Source: an uncultured Clostridia bacterium (lineage in GTDB: Bacteria; Bacillota; Clostridia; Oscillospirales; Acutalibacteraceae). From it: a DNA stretch of 64,000 bases. The number at the start of each line of letters is the position of its first letter. Position 1 is the stretch's first letter. Positions 16,261 to 25,402 of this stretch are shown here, piece after piece. Position numbers and translations under genes: made by a program. The DNA lies in NCBI GenBank assembly GCA_937898625.1, contig CALEJF010000015.1:3295-67294 (forward strand). Direction: 5' to 3'. The notes below the pieces were generated by a model that was given only the letters and a program-made list of their open reading frames with translations, was not told where the DNA came from and searched no databases.

Positions 16261-17565
16261 TTATCTGCTATTTGCAACTTCTACCATTGAAAAATAGAAA
16301 TCGTCATAGGTTGTTGGATAATCCTTTGTTCCACAGAAATCAAAGTGGTCAGTACCTTCCATAGTTTCCATATAATACCATCTGCCGGGTTCTATTATCT
16401 CACCGTTTGCAATACTTTCTTCATAACTTTTTGCAGTGTCGGCATCGCATTCGGGATACAGTGCACTTGCAAGAGGAACAATACCATCGTTTGCAGCCCA
16501 CTTGCCCTCAATTGTCACTCCATCATAGGTTTTTCCGTGAGATAAGAACATCATACCTGATGATATATAGAAAATTGGAGTTACTGTTTTATTTATAATC
16601 TGAGGTCCGCCGGGATATAATTCATTAGTTGCTGAAGTACTGTAGGAATAATAATATGTATTTGGTGAAAGTTTAATCTTTTCATTAAGTTCCCTTGCAC
16701 CCCTAATTGTTAAATCGTAATAGCAATTATCCTCTGCATAATAGTATTTTTCTACACTCTCCATATTGATATTCACACGAGATTCACCTTGTGCAGGAGT
16801 AAGACCAAAATGACTCATTTGAAATGAAAATACAAGAAAATCATTACCAAGAGTTGAACCAATTACATTGTAGAGGAAAACAACACCATAAAGCGGATAA
16901 CCAGGGTCATAAAGAATATTTGCAACCTGTGTGCCATTGTGTGGGCTTGAAAGTGTTATACAAGAGTGAACACTATCGTTACCACCCTTAAAGAATGGAC
17001 TTGTATCTTCGCCCGTTGCTGCAATTTCATCCTCACAGCCAAAGGTCATAAGAGATGTAAACAATCTTATTGTTTCTCCACCAAAAGAATGACCCACAAG
17101 GTTGATTTTTTCTGTTGTATCCCAAGGCTCACCCATAAGTGGTCTGCCTTCATAAGAGAAACCATATCTGTCATGATTATGTGCTTTAGAATGTGCCTCA
17201 CCATAGTCAACAACGGTACCCATAAGCTGGGCATAAAGTTCGCAAGCTCTGTCCCAAGCACTGTTCAGTGGCCCAACTTCTGCCGCATAAGCTTCAACAC
17301 CTTCTTCATTGAGCATCTTAATAATATCGGTGTCAGAAAGTGATAAACCTCCTCCCCAGTATGGAGATAACTGATAGAACTGATTAGATGGACCCCATCC
17401 GCCCATACCATGTACGAAAACATATGGGTATTCTGTTTCAAAATCTGTTTTATTAACAGGTCTTGTCTGAATATCGTTATCAGAGTCAACACAAGCAGAT
17501 GCAGGAACAACAGCAAAAGCCATTACCAAAACAAATACAAGTGCAATTGTAATAATCTTTTTCAT
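16261..17565 (-). CDS. Secreted lipase, family I.5/I.6 type
   Basis: The 434-residue alpha/beta hydrolase has an N-terminal signal peptide (core at about 4-22, cleavage near ASA-C). PYVFVHGMGGWGP near residue 47 forms the oxyanion hole, and the nucleophile is Ser160 in GHSFGG. AHSKAHNHDRYGFSYEGR resembles the segment of staphylococcal and Geobacillus lipases that shapes the lid and zinc site, and a late Asp and His (NDGIVPLASA and GTDHFDF) complete the triad. It should hydrolyse exported lipid or ester substrates. AAGGTGATATT precedes the ATG. It is transcribed alone. Confidence 0.9.
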   Translation of the reverse strand: MKKIITIALVFVLVMAFAVVPASACVDSDNDIQTRPVNKTDFETEYPYVFVHGMGGWGPSNQFYQLSPYWGGGLSLSDTDIIKMLNEEGVEAYAAEVGPLNSAWDRACELYAQLMGTVVDYGEAHSKAHNHDRYGFSYEGRPLMGEPWDTTEKINLVGHSFGGETIRLFTSLMTFGCEDEIAATGEDTSPFFKGGNDSVHSCITLSSPHNGTQVANILYDPGYPLYGVVFLYNVIGSTLGNDFLVFSFQMSHFGLTPAQGESRVNINMESVEKYYYAEDNCYYDLTIRGARELNEKIKLSPNTYYYSYSTSATNELYPGGPQIINKTVTPIFYISSGMMFLSHGKTYDGVTIEGKWAANDGIVPLASALYPECDADTAKSYEESIANGEIIEPGRWYYMETMEGTDHFDFCGTKDYPTTYDDFYFSMVEVANSR

Positions 17566-17622
17566 AATATCACCTTTCCCTTTTTATATTTTAATTTTAA
17601 TGTGAAAAAATCAAAAAGTCAA

Positions 17623-17653
17623 TAAAAAAATAGGGCACTGAAAAGCACCCTAT
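17623..17653 (-). terminator. Terminator of rnpB
   Basis: ATAGGGTGC pairs with GTGCCCTAT (17653-17630, two G-U pairs), followed by seven T on the minus strand. Confidence 0.8.
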
Positions 17654-17663
17654 AATACAAAAA

Positions 17664-17991
17664 TGAGTAAATCTGTAAGCCGAGTTCTGTCGTTTAAGGC
17701 AATTATCTATCTGCGACACATATTACTATGAGCCTCTAGCCATCCGTTGGAGTATCTGCCCAGCTGACAACTCCTGTCGATGTTGCATCGGGTAGGGTTT
17801 GCTCGGCCGTTACATCTCTGCAACGCCGGTGAGCTCTTACCTCGCCTTTCCACCCTTACCGTTAAAAACGGCGGTTATTCTCTATGCACTTTCCCTAAGG
17901 TCACCCTCGGCGGCCGTTAGCCGTTACCCTGCTGTGTGATGCTCGGACTTTCCTCATAAGTATAAACTTACGCAACTGCCCAACTTACTCA
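17664..17991 (-). ncRNA. rnpB: RNase P RNA, class A
   Basis: The catalytic RNA that matures tRNA 5' ends. Conserved elements on the minus strand include GAGGAAAGTCCGAGC (CR-I), AGGGAAAGTGCA, AACCGCCG, GGTAAGGGTG, GGTAAGAGCTCACCGGC and, at the 3' end, GACAGAACTCGGCTTACAG (CR-V). The termini pair (TGAGTAA with TTACTCA), which sets the ends. The layout is the ancestral class A rather than the Bacillus class B. It begins only 7 bp after the stop of the HAD gene, so a promoter would have to lie inside that gene. Confidence 0.97.
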
Positions 17992-17998
17992 ATTTTTA

Positions 17999-18586
17999 TT
18001 AAATTGTAATTCCGTCTTTTTTGATTTGAGATATTTTATTACCATCAACCAAGAAGACATTTTTTGAAATATCCATCATAGGTTTGTCTGCCATTGAATC
18101 CGTGTAAAAATCGTCAATAACAACATCACCATAAACTGAACGAAACACTTCTAATTTATGTTCTTTGTAGCAGATACTGTTAATCTCACCTTTAATAGGG
18201 TCAATGTCGGAGCCTATGTAATGCTTTATTCCAATCCTGTCACATATAATCTTTAAAAGACAATAAGGACATCCCGAAACAACAATATCTTCTTCGTCCT
18301 GAATGTCAAAGTAAAAACTTTTTAGTTTCTTTTGATTGATATCCCAAAACTTTTCAAATTCAACATTGATATTATCATATTTTTGACAATACTCTTTAAA
18401 TGCTACACCATAGATTGCCATAGCCTCGTCAACAGTAATCTTGTCAAATTTATATCTGATAAAATCTTTGATAAATCTAGGAGCATATTTTATTATATTC
18501 TTAAAGTCCTTTTTTAGGAAATAAAGAAAGATATCAAATATACTTTCACCATCATAAATGGTGTTATCAAAGTCAAAAACTCTCAT
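17999..18586 (-). CDS. HAD-superfamily phosphatase
   Basis: The 195-residue product starts MRVFDFDNTIYDGES, HAD motif I with the nucleophile Asp5 and Asp7. VVSGCPYCLL marks motif II, and VVIDDFYTDSMAD the acidic motif IV. The long helical cap after motif I fits the HAD-IB/PSP-like group. The substrate is not evident. It directly follows the TPM gene (3-bp gap) and precedes rnpB, at the end of a long collinear run. Confidence 0.87.
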   Translation of the reverse strand: MRVFDFDNTIYDGESIFDIFLYFLKKDFKNIIKYAPRFIKDFIRYKFDKITVDEAMAIYGVAFKEYCQKYDNINVEFEKFWDINQKKLKSFYFDIQDEEDIVVSGCPYCLLKIICDRIGIKHYIGSDIDPIKGEINSICYKEHKLEVFRSVYGDVVIDDFYTDSMADKPMMDISKNVFLVDGNKISQIKKDGITI

Positions 18587-18589
18587 ATC

Positions 18590-19432
18590 TTAGAAACCTC
18601 TTGATGCTCCGCCACCGCCAAAGGAACCTCCGCCTCCACGGAATCCGCCTCTGCCACCGGAAAATCCTCCACGGGAGCCACTTGAAAATCCTCCACGGGA
18701 GCCACTTGAAAATCCTCCGTAGTATGTTGGTCCACGATAATGTCTGCCACCACCGTGATAAGAACCACCACTATGATTTGAACCACCATCAGAAAATTTA
18801 CCTGCGATTATAACAAAAATTACAATGATAACAAAAACAATAATCAATCCACCAAGAACATCTTCAGCAACATCATCATCGCTATCTGTTTCATAGGTAT
18901 CATAATAATCTATTTCGTAGTTAGGGTCAAGTTCTACTCCATATTCGTTACAAACGAGGGAAACAATAGCTTTATATGCTTCAGTAAGTCCAGTTGAAAA
19001 ATCATTTTTTTTCAAGTAAGGAATGGCACATTCATCAAGAATCTGTCCAGATTTTACATCTGTCACACAGCCTTCAAGTCCATAACCTGCCTGAATAGCT
19101 ATTCTTCTCTCAGAAACAGAAAGCAGTAAAACGACACCATTGTTTGTTTCTTTACTTCCAACTCCCCACTCGCGACCAAGTTCTAATGCATATTCCTTTT
19201 CGTCATATCCGTCAAGAGTTTCAACAGTTACAACAACTATTTGAGCGCTTGTCTGAGTGTACAAATCTGCACCAATTTTCATCATTTCTTCTTCGTCTTC
19301 CTCACTGATTACATTGGCGAAGTCATTTACGAAGAGTTCATTGGTTGGTTGTGGAAAATCAATGGCAAAGGATGAAAAAGAAAGTGAGAGTATTAACAAT
19401 ACAACACTAAATAATGCAATTATCTTTTTCAT
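18590..19432 (-). CDS. TPM-domain membrane protein with Gly-rich tail (YgcG-like)
   Basis: After a signal peptide (to about residue 24) comes a TPM domain: FVNDFANVISEEDEEEM, IVVVTVETLDG, GVVLLLSVSERRIAIQAGYGLEG and the closing acidic stretch. One membrane helix follows near residue 200, then a Gly/Ser/Arg-rich tail with GGFSSGSR repeats. The domain sits outside the membrane; in plants and bacteria it has been linked to protein quality control, and its role here is unknown. It follows lemA, the usual partner of this family. ATG at 19432 is listed; a TTG at 19444 overlapping the lemA stop is an alternative. Confidence 0.9.
   Translation of the reverse strand: MKKIIALFSVVLLILSLSFSSFAIDFPQPTNELFVNDFANVISEEDEEEMMKIGADLYTQTSAQIVVVTVETLDGYDEKEYALELGREWGVGSKETNNGVVLLLSVSERRIAIQAGYGLEGCVTDVKSGQILDECAIPYLKKNDFSTGLTEAYKAIVSLVCNEYGVELDPNYEIDYYDTYETDSDDDVAEDVLGGLIIVFVIIVIFVIIAGKFSDGGSNHSGGSYHGGGRHYRGPTYYGGFSSGSRGGFSSGSRGGFSGGRGGFRGGGGSFGGGGASRGF
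18661..18720. repeat. 24-bp tandem repeat coding the Gly/Ser tail
   Basis: A 24-bp unit occurs at 18661-18684 and 18685-18708, with a partial third copy after it. It encodes the repeated GGFSSGSR block of the TPM protein. Copy number could vary between strains. Confidence 0.8.
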
Positions 19433-19440
19433 AACATTTT

Positions 19441-20007
19441 TCAATCAAAATTAACAATTGGTGCAAATTGCGATGTATCCAAAGCCTCATAGAGTTCTGC
19501 TTCATCAAAACCAAAAATTCCTGCAAAAATAACATTTGGGAATTTCTTTATTGTAGCATTATAATCAGTTGCGGCATTGTTATAATCTTTTCTTGCTATT
19601 GAAATTCTGTTTTCAGTACCCTCAAGCTGGTCTTGAAATGCGATAAAATTTTTATCAGCCTTGAGCTCAGGATAATTTTCTACAACAAATAAAAGTCTTG
19701 AAAGAGCCCATTCAAAGCTTTCATTTGCCTCATTGAATTCTTCAGGGTTTGATGCAGAATTAAGCTTTGAGCGTGCTTCTGCAAGTGCAGTATAAACACC
19801 TTCTTCGTGTTCAGCATATGCTTTAACTGTATTTACAAGATTAGGGATTAAATCTGCACGACGCTGTAAATTAACCTGAATCTCTGCTTCTTTGTTTTCA
19901 ACAATTGCCTGTTTATCAACAAGTTCATTGTATGTTGAAATCATACCGCCACCAATAATCGCAATTACTGCAACTAATGCTATAATAACAATTAAACCTT
20001 TTTTCAC
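19441..20007 (-). CDS. lemA: LemA family protein
   Basis: The 188-residue product has an N-terminal membrane helix (KKGLIVIIALVAVIAIIGG) and a long helical bundle with STYNELVDKQ, QVNLQRRADLIPNLVNTVKAYAEHE split around residue 45, and the family ending FGFDEAELYEA. Its function is unknown; LemA and TPM proteins recur as a pair. GTG at 20007 is taken as the start since AAAGGGTGATT precedes it. It shares its stop with the possible TTG start of the TPM gene. Confidence 0.92.
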   Translation of the reverse strand: MKKGLIVIIALVAVIAIIGGGMISTYNELVDKQAIVENKEAEIQVNLQRRADLIPNLVNTVKAYAEHEEGVYTALAEARSKLNSASNPEEFNEANESFEWALSRLLFVVENYPELKADKNFIAFQDQLEGTENRISIARKDYNNAATDYNATIKKFPNVIFAGIFGFDEAELYEALDTSQFAPIVNFD

Positions 20008-20039
20008 GAAAATCACCCTTTCAAATTATTTTGAATCTT

Positions 20040-21059
20040 TTAATCATCAAATCCGTTAGGATTATTGCTTTGCCATCTCCAAGAGTCTTCGCACATTTCT
20101 AAAAGCTCACGCTCTGCCTTCCAGCCAAGCTCGTTAAACGCTTTTGACGCATCAGAATAACAAACATCAAGGTCGCCCGGACGACGAGGGGCAATCTTGT
20201 ACTCAATCTTTTGTCCCGACGCCTGTTCAAATGCCTTAACAATATCAAGAACACTATATCCGTTACCTGTACCAAGGTTATATACATTGACTTTTGGTTC
20301 ATCTTTAAGGATTTTTTCAACAGCCTTTACATGGCCAAGAGCAAGGTCAACAACATGAATATAGTCTCTTACACCTGTGCCGTCATGTGTATCATAATCG
20401 TCACCAAAAACATTAAGATATGGCAACTTACCAATAGCAACTTGTGTAATATATGGCATAAGATTATTTGGAATACCATTTGGATTCTCGCCAATTCGAC
20501 CACTCTTATGAGCACCAATTGGATTAAAATAACGAAGAAGTGTTACTGCCCATTCGTTATCACCCTTATGGAAATCATCAAGAATAATCTCAATCATATA
20601 TTTTGTTGTACCGTAAGGATTGGTTGTACCACCTGTCTTCATATCCTCTTTAAGCGGTGAAACATTTCTACTGCCGTAAACTGTTGCAGATGAACTGAAA
20701 ACAATCTTTTTACAACCATATTCACGCATAACCTCACAGAGCGCAATTGTTCCACCTATGTTGTTATCGTAATATTCCAAAGGTTTTCTTACACTCTCGC
20801 CAACTGCTTTAAGACCTGCGAAATGAATACAAGCATCGATTTTATGGTTTTCAAAAACCTTTCTCATATTCTCCTTATCGCGAATATCATAAGGATAAAA
20901 TGCGAAATCCTTACCGGTTAACTCCCTAACTCTGTCAAGTGATTTCTCACTTGAATTGTAAAGGTTGTCAACAATTACAATTTCATAACCGGCATTTAAA
21001 AGTTCAACGCATGTGTGTGAGCCGATAAATCCTGCTCCACCTGTAACTAAAATTTTCAT
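20040..21059 (-). CDS. galE: UDP-glucose 4-epimerase
   Basis: The 339-residue extended short-chain dehydrogenase interconverts UDP-glucose and UDP-galactose. The N-terminal Rossmann motif is VTGGAGFIGSHTCVELL. The catalytic Ser/Tyr appear in VFSSSATVYG and NPYGTTKYMIE (YxxxK), and the substrate-binding NPIGAHKSGRIGE and the C-terminal RRPGDLD are all present. It follows the CinA/SpoIID fusion by 4 bp, suggesting cotranscription and a supply of UDP-sugars for envelope polymers. Confidence 0.97.
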   Translation of the reverse strand: MKILVTGGAGFIGSHTCVELLNAGYEIVIVDNLYNSSEKSLDRVRELTGKDFAFYPYDIRDKENMRKVFENHKIDACIHFAGLKAVGESVRKPLEYYDNNIGGTIALCEVMREYGCKKIVFSSSATVYGSRNVSPLKEDMKTGGTTNPYGTTKYMIEIILDDFHKGDNEWAVTLLRYFNPIGAHKSGRIGENPNGIPNNLMPYITQVAIGKLPYLNVFGDDYDTHDGTGVRDYIHVVDLALGHVKAVEKILKDEPKVNVYNLGTGNGYSVLDIVKAFEQASGQKIEYKIAPRRPGDLDVCYSDASKAFNELGWKAERELLEMCEDSWRWQSNNPNGFDD

Positions 21060-21063
21060 TTTC

Positions 21064-23166
21064 TTACCCCTCTTTAACTAATGTTGTATCGTTGTAGTAT
21101 GTTGAAAGAATATCTTTATAATCTTTACCGTTATCAGCCATAAATTTTGCACCGGCAAGGCTCATTCCGATGCCATAACCCTGACCATATGTAGTAACAA
21201 TGAAAACATCTCGTGTAGAATTATACTCAATCTCGAAACAATGTGATGGAAGAAGTGCTTCACCTACAACCTTATTTCTGAATGTTAAGCCATCATAATC
21301 TACTCCGCCAACACTGACAGTCAAGGCATATCCAATCTTATTAGAAACTGAATTATTGTGTTCCTTAACAACTACCCATTGACCAGGATTGTGTGAAAGA
21401 TTTATTGAACTATCATATTGCAACAATAAACCTTTTACATCTCCACCAGAATATTCATTTACTGTTTTATAATCCTTTGCAGACATATCAGGATGTTCAT
21501 CAAGCTTAACGCTTTTAAGGTGTGGGAAGAAATTTGACATATCCAATGTCTGATTAGCAGAAACTCTGTGGTATGGTGCAATTGCAACTGAATTATTATA
21601 AGCAAGATATTCCCCAAATACTGAATCCACAGCTAATTTAACCTCATCAGGATAAACCTCACTGATTTCCACTCCATTAATAACAAAACCATTATTTCTG
21701 TATTTAAGTGAACTGTAAACGGCAACTGCTTGTGCTTTAACAGCTTCAACAGAATAATCATTAACATCAATTTCTGCTGAAATGATTTTTGCAATTGCTT
21801 CCTTTGCCTCGTACTTCTTTCCGTTAACCGTTATAAATTCAGGTGGTGTATCCTTAGACACAAGATTTTGAGATGGAGAAGCTAAAAATTCACTTATAAT
21901 AAAGTCAGAAAACTTTAATTTCGCTTTATTTTCCACAACAGGAACATCAACCGGCTTATCAATTTTATCAGTTTTTGGTTCGGTAGATGGTTCAGTTGAT
22001 GGCTCTTCTTTTTCAAAAAGAGAATTTACAATGTTAGCTAAAGGTCCATTTTCGCCCTGCGCCTTATAAATAATACCTAAAACAGCACACACAGCAACAA
22101 TAACTCCAAGAATAACAGCAAGAATGATTAAAGGCTTTTTACCTGCCGGTTTTTTATCCTTTTCAGTTATTTCATTTTCAGAGATTGGTTCATCGTTTAT
22201 CTCTATTCCAACACTTCGCAATCCAAGTGCTTTTTCACCAACGAGTTCAACAAGTTCAAGTGCAGCACTTTCGACAAATTCAGATTCAGATTCATTTTCA
22301 GACATATAAAGCTTTCTTACAACTGCAGATTGCTGACTTGCTACAGCTATACAGATAAATTTTACATCGCCTGCAAGATAAATATCACTGATACATGCAC
22401 CAATGTTTGCGGAAGATAAATCAAGGCTTACTTTTGCTAATTGAGCAGTATATTCTGTTACATTTACATTTCCTTTATCTTCAACATGAGGAGTAAAGAT
22501 AAAAGCATTGTTAAATCCTTTGACAGAATCTCCGCAACTTTTTAATACTTCTGCATTCTTCGTACCGTTAATAGCAACAACAGAGTTTGATTTTAAAATT
22601 CTGCTTACTGCAATCTCAACTTTTTCTGTGTTGATTTTTTTTGTCTTTGTTACAATCTGGTTTTCAACTTTTGTGCCAAAGACCTTATTTAAGAAAGGAA
22701 TTACACCATCTCTTAAAATTTTATCAATTCTGTTGTTATCGATTGGAAGAAACACTACTGACTGAGAACCATTTTCCAGACCAAATCCTGAAAAGAATCC
22801 ATCATCAGATACAAAAACAGTTGATGCTGCAGGAAAAACCGAAAACGCCTTTTTCTTTTTATCATCAAGTTCTTCTACATTTTCAATTTTATTCAAAACT
22901 GCTGAACTGTATTTTGCTTCATTTCCAAAAGCCTGAATTAAAGCATTCTTGAATCTGATGTAATTTTTACTATCAACAGCAGCAATAATTAACTCATCAT
23001 TTTCAAGGGCATTTTGTAATGCCATAAATATCTCTCTAATGTCATCAAACTGTTCAGTAATAAGATTATCGTCAGTATATGCTTTCAGACTACTTACCAA
23101 ACGAGCTTGAAAACGCGAAAAAGACATACTCTTGTCAACATTAAGCGACAACAATTTTGCCTTCAT
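21064..23166 (-). CDS. Membrane protein fusing a degenerate CinA-like region to a SpoIID/LytB domain
   Basis: The product has 700 residues with no signal peptide. Residues 1-170 read like a CinA MoCF domain: DDIREIFMALQNALENDELII, then the run around 125-141 (FGLENG..VVFLP) and GVIPFLNKVFG. The GGLGPT loop is absent. Residues 180-320 follow the CinA C-terminal (nicotinamide-nucleotide amidase) layout, but the catalytic ESCTGG is replaced by INGTKNAEVL. A membrane helix at 345-367 and a Pro/Thr/Glu linker lead to an outside SpoIID domain with SAEID (likely catalytic Glu 465), EAVKAQAVAV and YGIGMSLAGAKFMA. SpoIID trims denuded glycan during engulfment. ATG at 23166 is chosen for its GAGAGG spacing. 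Confidence 0.85.
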   Translation of the reverse strand: MKAKLLSLNVDKSMSFSRFQARLVSSLKAYTDDNLITEQFDDIREIFMALQNALENDELIIAAVDSKNYIRFKNALIQAFGNEAKYSSAVLNKIENVEELDDKKKKAFSVFPAASTVFVSDDGFFSGFGLENGSQSVVFLPIDNNRIDKILRDGVIPFLNKVFGTKVENQIVTKTKKINTEKVEIAVSRILKSNSVVAINGTKNAEVLKSCGDSVKGFNNAFIFTPHVEDKGNVNVTEYTAQLAKVSLDLSSANIGACISDIYLAGDVKFICIAVASQQSAVVRKLYMSENESESEFVESAALELVELVGEKALGLRSVGIEINDEPISENEITEKDKKPAGKKPLIILAVILGVIVAVCAVLGIIYKAQGENGPLANIVNSLFEKEEPSTEPSTEPKTDKIDKPVDVPVVENKAKLKFSDFIISEFLASPSQNLVSKDTPPEFITVNGKKYEAKEAIAKIISAEIDVNDYSVEAVKAQAVAVYSSLKYRNNGFVINGVEISEVYPDEVKLAVDSVFGEYLAYNNSVAIAPYHRVSANQTLDMSNFFPHLKSVKLDEHPDMSAKDYKTVNEYSGGDVKGLLLQYDSSINLSHNPGQWVVVKEHNNSVSNKIGYALTVSVGGVDYDGLTFRNKVVGEALLPSHCFEIEYNSTRDVFIVTTYGQGYGIGMSLAGAKFMADNGKDYKDILSTYYNDTTLVKEG

Positions 23167-23205
23167 TATATTCATACCTCTCTTCATCCATTTTATTGTT
23201 ATATC

Positions 23206-24438
23206 TTAGTTTGCAAAAGGATTTTCTTTGCCCTTTTTATCGTACCATAACTGTGGATACTTTGGCTGTGGATTAAGTGTTGCACCATTGATATCCACTG
23301 TTGTATCCTCATTATCTCGGACCATTCTGCCCATTACAACTAAACGAGCATCATCAAAATCCTTTGCACATGTTACAAGAGTAATAATCTTATCATTTGA
23401 ATTTACAGTAACATTAGTGTTAATTATACTTCTGAGTCTTACCTCATTTATAAACTCTGTAAACTTATCGTCAGATACAAAATCAGTAATCATATAATTA
23501 AATCCGTTATCAGTTGAAGGACTTGAGGTTGAAAGAAATACTGCAAAAACCTTAAACTTGTAATCTTTATATAATGTGCTGAATTCAATTATCGGAGATT
23601 CTCTGTATCCCTCAAGTGTCTTGTAACCGTCAAGATTTGAAAACAAGCTTCCGTCACTCATATGATGACCATAAATCAATGTATTATCGTCAAGCTCGTT
23701 GGGATTGTTTTTATAATCCATAAACGGACAACCATATCTGTTTGAGTTTTTGTAGAAATCTCTTTTAAGATAATAGTCATTATCCTTACTCTGAACAACC
23801 TGAATATCAAGACTTGTATTCTGTATTCTTAACCAACCAACAAAATCCTGATTTGCAGCGTAAAGATAAGCATAGTCTGCTTTCATACCTGTGGGAAAAT
23901 TCATATTGGGGAATTTTGCATAAAGGTCTTTCCACGCCTCGTTATATTGGTTATTATCCATTCCATCAGTGTTGATAATCTGGTCCTGAAGGTCATCACG
24001 AATACTGACTTGAGTACGATATTCGCCAAAATAATCGATAAAAGCAATAACACAACAAACAATAGCAATTATGGAAATATCCATAACCACTTTTCTCATT
24101 TTTTCCTTTGCACTATCCTTTTTAGTAGGAAAAACTGAACTTAATGCATCTGCAAATATTTCATTAAAGGTCTTTATACGCTTTTTTTCAGGTGGTTTAG
24201 GAGGTTCATTCTTTTTTTCAGTTACCTGTTCTGACTCGTCTGCTTCCTCAGTTACAAACTGCGCTGTTATGTCGACAAACCCATCTTCATTATTTATAAA
24301 ATCTGTGGGCTTAGGTCTTTTAGTTGTTGAAGTCTTGGGAGCTGACACTTCTTTTTTCTCATCCTCTACAGGCATTCCCAACTGCTTTTTCAGGTCATCA
24401 AATGTCAGCATTTCATTGTTTTTTTCTTTGTTATCCAT
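23206..24438 (-). CDS. Class B sortase with long cytoplasmic N-terminus
   Basis: The 410-residue product has a charged N-terminal region of about 135 residues (Glu/Lys/Pro-rich), a membrane helix at about 132-152 and then a sortase domain. Domain features are FVGWLRIQNTSLDIQVVQ, the class B MDYKNNPNELDDNTLIYGHH with the catalytic His, TLVTCAKDF with the catalytic Cys and RLVVMGRMVR with the Arg. It should join a surface protein to peptidoglycan or a pilus; no sorting-signal substrate is visible here. After the domain it carries a tail with PKYPQLWY, shared with the neighbouring sortase. It lies 6 bp after that gene. Confidence 0.92.
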   Translation of the reverse strand: MDNKEKNNEMLTFDDLKKQLGMPVEDEKKEVSAPKTSTTKRPKPTDFINNEDGFVDITAQFVTEEADESEQVTEKKNEPPKPPEKKRIKTFNEIFADALSSVFPTKKDSAKEKMRKVVMDISIIAIVCCVIAFIDYFGEYRTQVSIRDDLQDQIINTDGMDNNQYNEAWKDLYAKFPNMNFPTGMKADYAYLYAANQDFVGWLRIQNTSLDIQVVQSKDNDYYLKRDFYKNSNRYGCPFMDYKNNPNELDDNTLIYGHHMSDGSLFSNLDGYKTLEGYRESPIIEFSTLYKDYKFKVFAVFLSTSSPSTDNGFNYMITDFVSDDKFTEFINEVRLRSIINTNVTVNSNDKIITLVTCAKDFDDARLVVMGRMVRDNEDTTVDINGATLNPQPKYPQLWYDKKGKENPFAN

Positions 24439-24444
24439 TATTGA

Positions 24445-25380
24445 TTATCCCTCCTCCGGATACCATCTTTCGTCATTTTTATATGGGTTAGTTAATCCGT
24501 GTTTTCTGTAATAAAGCTGAGGATATTTTGGTTTTTCGTTTTTGTATGCCTTTGAAACATCAACAGTTTCGTCCTCACCATATCTAACTGCACGCGCTAA
24601 AACTACAATTCGTACATCTTCATGCTTTGAAGTAATATCAAGATTTCTGCAACAGGTTGAAAGAGTAAGAAGTTTATCTCCTCTTTGAATATCAACACCG
24701 GTGTTGTACAATGAGCGCTTGTCAACCTCTTTTATAAAGTCATCAAAGTTTTCACCCTCAAGATATGGGTAAACATAATTAAACACATAACCATTATCAT
24801 CTTTTGGATTTGCATTTGTGATAAATACTGCATATATCTTCCACTTATAGTACTTATCAAGTGTATTGAACTCAATTATCGGGTGTTCCTTATAGAACTC
24901 AAAATCATCATATTCGGCAAGGTCGGAGAAATTTGTTCCGTTATAGCCATTATGACCATGTATGATTGTATTGGAATCAAGCTCGACTGCATCATTACGG
25001 TAGTCCATATATATAGCACCATAAATGGAATATGTTTTCTCAAAGGTATGCTTTAAGTAATAATTTTCATTTACAGAGTGATTAGCATCGTCAGGATGTT
25101 GCAAAACAGGATGGTCGATGCGTGTACCCGGAATCTTTATCCATCCAACAGTTTCATTATTCTTTGCAACTACATCTGAATAGTCGGGTTTGGGCTCTTC
25201 AATTATAATATCTTCAAGAGTTGTTGGCTCTGTGATTTCTTCTCTCAAATCTTCAAGGTTACTATCAATTTTATATTTATCGTAGAAATACTTACCTATA
25301 AAACCTGCTGACACGAGAAAAACTATTATACAAACTACAAGTATTACTGTTTTTATTACTTTCTTCTTATTATCTTCCAT
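24445..25380 (-). CDS. Class B sortase (short-N-terminus paralogue)
   Basis: The 311-residue product has a membrane helix at about residues 8-29, a linker, and a sortase domain: TVGWIKIPGTRIDHPVLQ, IYMDYRNDAVELDSNTIIHGHNG (His), TLSTCCRN (Cys) and VRIVVLARAVR (Arg). The C-terminal tail (KPKYPQLYY..HGLTNPYKN) matches that of the next gene, so the two arose by duplication. It begins at ATG 25380 after GTGGGTG. The cytoplasmic extension of the paralogue is missing here, so the two probably differ in partner rather than chemistry. Confidence 0.92.
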   Translation of the reverse strand: MEDNKKKVIKTVILVVCIIVFLVSAGFIGKYFYDKYKIDSNLEDLREEITEPTTLEDIIIEEPKPDYSDVVAKNNETVGWIKIPGTRIDHPVLQHPDDANHSVNENYYLKHTFEKTYSIYGAIYMDYRNDAVELDSNTIIHGHNGYNGTNFSDLAEYDDFEFYKEHPIIEFNTLDKYYKWKIYAVFITNANPKDDNGYVFNYVYPYLEGENFDDFIKEVDKRSLYNTGVDIQRGDKLLTLSTCCRNLDITSKHEDVRIVVLARAVRYGEDETVDVSKAYKNEKPKYPQLYYRKHGLTNPYKNDERWYPEEG

Positions 25381-25402
25381 TTTTTCACCCACTATAAATT
25401 AT

